Shown here piece after piece: positions 60,444 through 64,000 of a DNA stretch of 64,000 bases (the first letter of the stretch is position 1; the number at the start of each line of letters is the position of its first letter). Source of the DNA: Candidatus Altimarinota bacterium (lineage in GTDB: Bacteria; Patescibacteriota; Gracilibacteria; UBA4473). The notes below the pieces were generated by a model, which did no database searches, was not told where the DNA came from, and worked only from the letters and a program-made list of their open reading frames with translations. The DNA lies in assembly GCA_023143095.1 (NCBI GenBank), contig JAGLIF010000009.1:62001-126000 (forward strand), written 5' to 3'. The position numbers were made by a program, and so were the translations under genes.

Positions 60444-61655
60444 ATGAAAAAGCTCATCTCAAATCAAATCTCCCCTAATTTGAAATTTACTGATTTTCTA
60501 ATCGGTCTAAGTGGCATTTTTTCACTTAGAAAAGAGATAAACTTTGAACAATTTTTTGGTACAAAGAATTATTTTCTCTGTAACGCTGCTAGAACAGGAC
60601 TTTCTAAAATTATTGAAGTTTTAGATATCCCTGAATCAAAAAAAACAGTCGGAATTCCTGCTTTTTGTTGTAGCGTTATGGCCACCCCTTTTTTAAGTAA
60701 GAATTTTAAGATTATCTGGATTGATACTGATAAAAACGGCAACATGTCGTACAAAGATTTTGTTCGAAAAGCAAATACCATTTCTGTTTTGCTCATTCCA
60801 CATATCTTTGGACAAAAACTTGAAATCGATAAATTTTATACAATTTGTCAGAAAAAGAATATTTTTTGTATTGAAGATGAAGCACATTCTTTTACTCCCA
60901 AACATTCTGAACAAGCTTTTCAAGCCAATGCTAAAATCCTCTCTTTTGGTCGTGAAAAAACTTTTTCTTGCGTTAGTGGCGGTGCAGTCCTTTGGAAAAA
61001 AAAATCCCCTTTTCATAAAAAGTTTATAAAAGCGGGAAAAGCTCTGCCAAAAGCGAAAAAAACATGGACTACACAACATCTTTTTCAAATATTTATTTTT
61101 TCCATCGCTATTCCATGGTGGTTTTATGGAGGGAAACTTTTCCCTTGGTTATCACAAAAACTAAAATTACTACCCCTTGCCATAACCCCATCAGAAAAGG
61201 AAGGCAAAGAAAATTTTCCTCAAACAACTCTCTCTTTCCCTCTTCAAAAAATTTTATATCGACAACTTTCTCAAGCAAAAAAAATACAAAAACACAGAAA
61301 AACTATCGCACAAGAATGGAAAAAAACCTTATCAGCATTATTTCCAAAATCAGAAATAATTATTCCCCCTAATTTTTTTCGTGTTATTCTCAAAATCGAT
61401 AAAATACACACTCGCAATAAGTTTCTAAGTTATTTCAAAAAAGAAGGTTTCTTTTTACAAGAATGGGATGGACACCCTATTGCACCTCAAAATGTAAATC
61501 TAAAAAACTTCCAATATAAAACTGGCTTATGTCCAAACGCTGAAACATTCACAAAAACTTATTTAACATTCCCTACAAATATTCGTACCAATCAAAAAGA
61601 CATCTTAACTTTTAAAAGATTTTTTACTTCACAAAAACACATTTTTTTGTTATAA
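60444..61655 (+). CDS. DegT/DnrJ/EryC1-like PLP aminotransferase
   Basis: A 403-residue protein with the sugar-aminotransferase layout: small-domain start, cofactor-binding loop (TVGIPAFCCSVMATPF), the Asp that holds the pyridine ring in CIEDEAHSFTP, and the PLP Lys172 in FGREKTFSCVSGGA. DegT enzymes add amino groups to nucleotide-linked sugars for envelope glycans. The C-terminal half is Lys/Trp-rich and less conserved. It follows the MurF-like gene by 31 bp and precedes the pentapeptide gene by 6 bp. Confidence 0.8.
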   Translation: MKKLISNQISPNLKFTDFLIGLSGIFSLRKEINFEQFFGTKNYFLCNAARTGLSKIIEVLDIPESKKTVGIPAFCCSVMATPFLSKNFKIIWIDTDKNGNMSYKDFVRKANTISVLLIPHIFGQKLEIDKFYTICQKKNIFCIEDEAHSFTPKHSEQAFQANAKILSFGREKTFSCVSGGAVLWKKKSPFHKKFIKAGKALPKAKKTWTTQHLFQIFIFSIAIPWWFYGGKLFPWLSQKLKLLPLAITPSEKEGKENFPQTTLSFPLQKILYRQLSQAKKIQKHRKTIAQEWKKTLSALFPKSEIIIPPNFFRVILKIDKIHTRNKFLSYFKKEGFFLQEWDGHPIAPQNVNLKNFQYKTGLCPNAETFTKTYLTFPTNIRTNQKDILTFKRFFTSQKHIFLL

Positions 61656-61656
61656 T
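61628..61656 (+). promoter_or_regulatory. Promoter at the end of the DegT-like gene
   Basis: TTCACA, 17 bases, TATAAT. The -10 ends 5 bp before the AUG at 61662, so a transcript starting here would be leaderless or would use the AUG at 61680. Confidence 0.6.
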
Positions 61657-61661
61657 CAATA

Positions 61662-62711
61662 ATGATGAATCAAGAACATATGAAAAATAAAGTTAAACCA
61701 TTTTTAATTTCAAAAAAGATAATTTTTTATCTTGTAAGCTCTCTTTTAGGATATTTCATTTTCTACCTCAGTACTGATATTTGGAACGATATTCAAGTTA
61801 AAGATATGAATTTTGTTAATGAAATACTTGGAATTGTTCTCGCTTTAGGACTTTGCATTTATAGTTATTTCAAGATTTATAAACAACATAGTTCTTTTAA
61901 ACTCGCAGAAAATAAAAAAAAACAAGTACAAATAGATAAGGCAGAAGCAAAAGCAGATAGTGATTTTCTTACAGCTACTCGTGATTTCAAAAACGCAAAA
62001 ACCCTTGAAGAAAAAGAACTTATTATCGAAACACTTTCTACAATCGCCTTGGATCATAGTAAACATAGGCAAGCCTGTGTAAATTATCTTGCAAGTTTTA
62101 ATGATTGGATGCTCCAACACAAAAATGTTTTTATTAATGGAAACCTTGTTACATGGCTTTTAAAAGGAAAATACTTTGAAAAATTACCTATTGAGTCACA
62201 AAAACTCAGTATAAAAGCTATTATAAAATTAGAACAAATCATAAAAAAACATTGCAAGGATATTCAAAATAATTTTTCGAACAAACCACTTGATCTAAGT
62301 TCTAAATGTATTCCAGCATTAAACCTTGGTTTTACAATTTTTCCTAAAAATGCTATTATGTTTAATTTTGGATTCTTTTGGAAATCCAGCTTTTGGGAAA
62401 CAACTCTTCATGAAACCAACTTTACTTCTGCAGAACTTCAAGAATGTAATTTCTGGAAAGCAAAACTATACCAAGTAAACTTTAACAACACAAATCTTAA
62501 TGGGGCTAAGTTAAAAACTGATTTAAAACTTGTTAAAAACTTATCTTCTACCCAATTTTTTAGCAGCACAGACTGGCATCTTTGTTTATTGTCAGAAGAA
62601 CAACTTAAAGAGTTTTTACCAAATCATTCCTCTATCAATAATCCCATTTGGGAAAAATGGACACTTGGAGATGCTGAACGAAAAAGACTATTTAAAGAAC
62701 CTCTACTTTAA
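61662..62711 (+). CDS. Membrane protein with pentapeptide repeats
   Basis: A 349-residue protein. Two membrane helices lie at about 20-36 (IIFYLVSSLLGYFIFYL) and 50-68 (GIVLALGLCIYSYF). A helical part follows (about 70-200). Residues 250-295 hold pentapeptide-like repeats (FWETTLHETNFTSAELQECNFWKAKLYQVNFNNTNLNGAKL), which make a right-handed beta-helix. Such membrane-tethered repeats are found in bacteria of many phyla; function is unknown. It could start at 61662, 61665 or 61680. Confidence 0.65.
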   Translation: MMNQEHMKNKVKPFLISKKIIFYLVSSLLGYFIFYLSTDIWNDIQVKDMNFVNEILGIVLALGLCIYSYFKIYKQHSSFKLAENKKKQVQIDKAEAKADSDFLTATRDFKNAKTLEEKELIIETLSTIALDHSKHRQACVNYLASFNDWMLQHKNVFINGNLVTWLLKGKYFEKLPIESQKLSIKAIIKLEQIIKKHCKDIQNNFSNKPLDLSSKCIPALNLGFTIFPKNAIMFNFGFFWKSSFWETTLHETNFTSAELQECNFWKAKLYQVNFNNTNLNGAKLKTDLKLVKNLSSTQFFSSTDWHLCLLSEEQLKEFLPNHSSINNPIWEKWTLGDAERKRLFKEPLL

Positions 62712-62718
62712 AAAAATA

Positions 62719-63744
62719 ATGCCCCTTGAGTTTAACAAAATTTCCGAAGAACTATTTCAGAATTTTTATGATAAGTTTTCAGAGAATAAAACTTTTTTAC
62801 AAACCTCAAATTATGCTGAATTCCAAAAAAGATTAGGAAAAACTATTTTTTTATATGGAATTTTTAAAAAAGAAGAATTGATTGGAACAGCACTTATTCA
62901 AAAAATACAAACACGCTTAAAAACCTTTTTACACTGCCCGCATTGTCCACTAATTAGAAAAGATAACTCTCTATCCAAAACAGAACAATTTAATTTTTTT
63001 CTTGAAAAATACAAAACACTTGGCAATACGCAAAGATGTGATTTCGTAAGAATCTCACCACTCATCACTCTGGAAGAAAAACCACTTATTACTCTTTTGA
63101 AAACTAATAAATTTCGTCCTGCTCCAATTCATCTAGTTAATCCTGAAAAAACTTGGGTATTAAATTTAGAGCAAACAGAAGAAGAAATTTTTAAAAATAT
63201 GAAAAAAACGACACGATACGAAATTCGTCGTCAAAAAAAATTTAATATTGAAGTTCTTTCTGGAAATACAGACAAAGACCTTGATATATTTTGGAATCTT
63301 CATACTAAAACAGTTCAAAGACAAGGATTTATTCCATTTCCAAAAGATTCTACAGCTACTCAACTTAAAAGTTTTAAAAAAAATTGTCTTATTTTCAATG
63401 GAAAGATTAATCAAGAATTTTATTCAAGTGCTATAATAATATTCGACAAACATACTGCTTACTACCAACAAGGCGCTTCTAAACACTGTAAATTCCCAGT
63501 TTCTCATGCAGTCCTTTGGGAAGCCATTCGTGAAGCAAAAAAGAGAGGATGTAAAAAATTTAATTTTTGGGGTATTTGTGATAAAGATCAAATCACACAT
63601 CCTTGGTATGGACTTTCAAAATTCAAACGTGGTTTTGGTGGAAAAGAAGAAAATTTTCTACACTGCCAAGACTTCCCCATCACTTTTAAATATTGGATAA
63701 ACTTCTACATTGAAAAATATAGAAAATGGAAACGAAATTATTAA
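62719..63744 (+). CDS. FemX-like peptidoglycan aminoacyltransferase
   Basis: ATG at 62719 (MPLEFNKISEELFQ) is preferred; a longer frame from 62530 overlaps the previous gene. The 341-residue FemABX protein has two GNAT-like halves: FLQTSNYAEFQKRLGK with YGIFKKEELIGTALI, and MKKTTRYEIRRQKKFNIEV followed by HTAYYQQGASK, SHAVLWEAIREAKKRGCKKFNFWGI and LSKFKRGFGG. These enzymes use aminoacyl-tRNA to add amino acids to the peptidoglycan stem. It is 7 bp after the pentapeptide gene and ends a wall-related cluster. The interpeptide residue added is unknown. Confidence 0.88.
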   Translation: MPLEFNKISEELFQNFYDKFSENKTFLQTSNYAEFQKRLGKTIFLYGIFKKEELIGTALIQKIQTRLKTFLHCPHCPLIRKDNSLSKTEQFNFFLEKYKTLGNTQRCDFVRISPLITLEEKPLITLLKTNKFRPAPIHLVNPEKTWVLNLEQTEEEIFKNMKKTTRYEIRRQKKFNIEVLSGNTDKDLDIFWNLHTKTVQRQGFIPFPKDSTATQLKSFKKNCLIFNGKINQEFYSSAIIIFDKHTAYYQQGASKHCKFPVSHAVLWEAIREAKKRGCKKFNFWGICDKDQITHPWYGLSKFKRGFGGKEENFLHCQDFPITFKYWINFYIEKYRKWKRNY

Positions 63745-63811
63745 TTAGTTTTCTTTGTTTTTTATCAAAGTTTTCTTAGTATTAGCTTGAAATTTATAAT
63801 TAATTAAAATC

Positions 63812-64000
63812 ATGGTAAAAGTAACTATCAAAGACAATTCTGGAAAACCAATTACAAACTTTAAAGCTACAGCGGATGAATCTATCGGAGCACAAGCACA
63901 AGCAAACGGAGCCTCTATTCCTTTTTCTTGCGGAGTTGGAGCTTGTCGATCTTGTGTTGGTAAAGTAACTAAAGGAAAAGAATTCTTAAACCCCGAAGCA
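63812..64000 (+). CDS. [2Fe-2S] ferredoxin, C-terminus outside window
   Basis: 63 codons are visible before the window edge. The plant-type cluster motif is C40-GVGA-C45-RS-C48; the fourth Cys lies beyond the edge. Preceding residues TADESIGAQAQANGASIPFS fit the family. It carries electrons, possibly for an oxygenase or reductase partner. A reversed copy of the dispersed motif lies about 40 bp upstream. Confidence 0.85.
   Translation, partial: MVKVTIKDNSGKPITNFKATADESIGAQAQANGASIPFSCGVGACRSCVGKVTKGKEFLNPEA

Noticed and set aside
62530-62718. 63 more N-terminal residues for the FemX-like protein
   Set aside because: They lie inside the pentapeptide gene in another frame; FemX proteins begin near MPLEFNKISEELF.
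1-64000. UGA read as glycine (code 25 of Gracilibacteria)
   Set aside because: UGA ends several genes at family-typical lengths (sigma factor, hydrolase, MurF-like) and the proteins do not need UGA codons inside.

Overview
The window is AT-rich DNA (GC-poor even at silent sites) from a bacterium that uses the standard code: UGA ends several genes, for example at 5845, 58894 and 60412. The best guess is a Patescibacteria (CPR) genome, perhaps a Peregrinibacteria-like lineage that keeps code 11. Supporting traits are an ECF sigma factor paired with a DUF5667-like membrane protein, a compact type IV pilus cluster, membrane-anchored cell-wall enzymes, an M23 peptidase with SLH domains, an anaerobic NrdD/NrdG ribonucleotide reductase, and almost no Shine-Dalgarno sequences. 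There is no rRNA in the window, so the placement is an inference from gene content.

Layout. 1-2539: a large GT4-like glycosyltransferase cut by the window edge. 2736-6864: Pif1-like helicase, sigma factor plus membrane partner, RRM protein. 7064-10587: MacA/MacB-type ABC exporter. 10738-22131: a sensor kinase followed by a type IV pilus/pseudopilin cluster, all on the minus strand, ending (5' end) with PilB and a CheY-like regulator. 22264-25481: TypA and a divergent GpsA. 25625-28327: a membrane VIT-domain protein. 28328-28526: a hairpin-rich convergent gap. 28527-31375: a GNAT/ATP-grasp ligase and an aspartoacylase-like hydrolase. 31501-36801: a DKNYY-repeat lipoprotein, the TPM/unknown/LemA operon and a secreted protein. 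37004-43010: an accessory-looking stretch (HNH protein, frameshifted TPR membrane protein, small ORF, Fic protein, coiled-coil protein). 43117-43484: duplicated GC-rich units next to tRNA-Arg(UCG). 43595-51133: M23/SLH peptidase, nuclease lipoprotein, PdxT/PdxS, Ung, RecN. 51315-56584: the anaerobic dNTP module (NrdR-type operators, NrdD, a separately encoded glycyl-radical peptide, a glutaredoxin-like protein, NrdG) interrupted by two envelope genes. 56663-57943: SerRS. 58085-63744: alpha/beta hydrolase, MurF-like ligase, DegT-like aminotransferase, pentapeptide-repeat protein and FemX-like transferase. 63812-64000: the start of a [2Fe-2S] ferredoxin.

How they work together. PilB, PilC, two major-type pilins and four minor pilins would build a pilus, one minor pilin carrying a beta-propeller that may sit at the tip. 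The NrdD parts, glutaredoxin and NrdG make an oxygen-sensitive dNTP supply with a predicted NrdR switch. The 58-63.7 kb genes look like cell-wall assembly or modification. The most unusual observations are the split NrdD glycyl-radical domain, a short motif (TTAAGGAAACACTGATAAA-like) scattered through intergenic DNA, and two copies of one GTTCGAAC hairpin used as terminators in opposite orientation.
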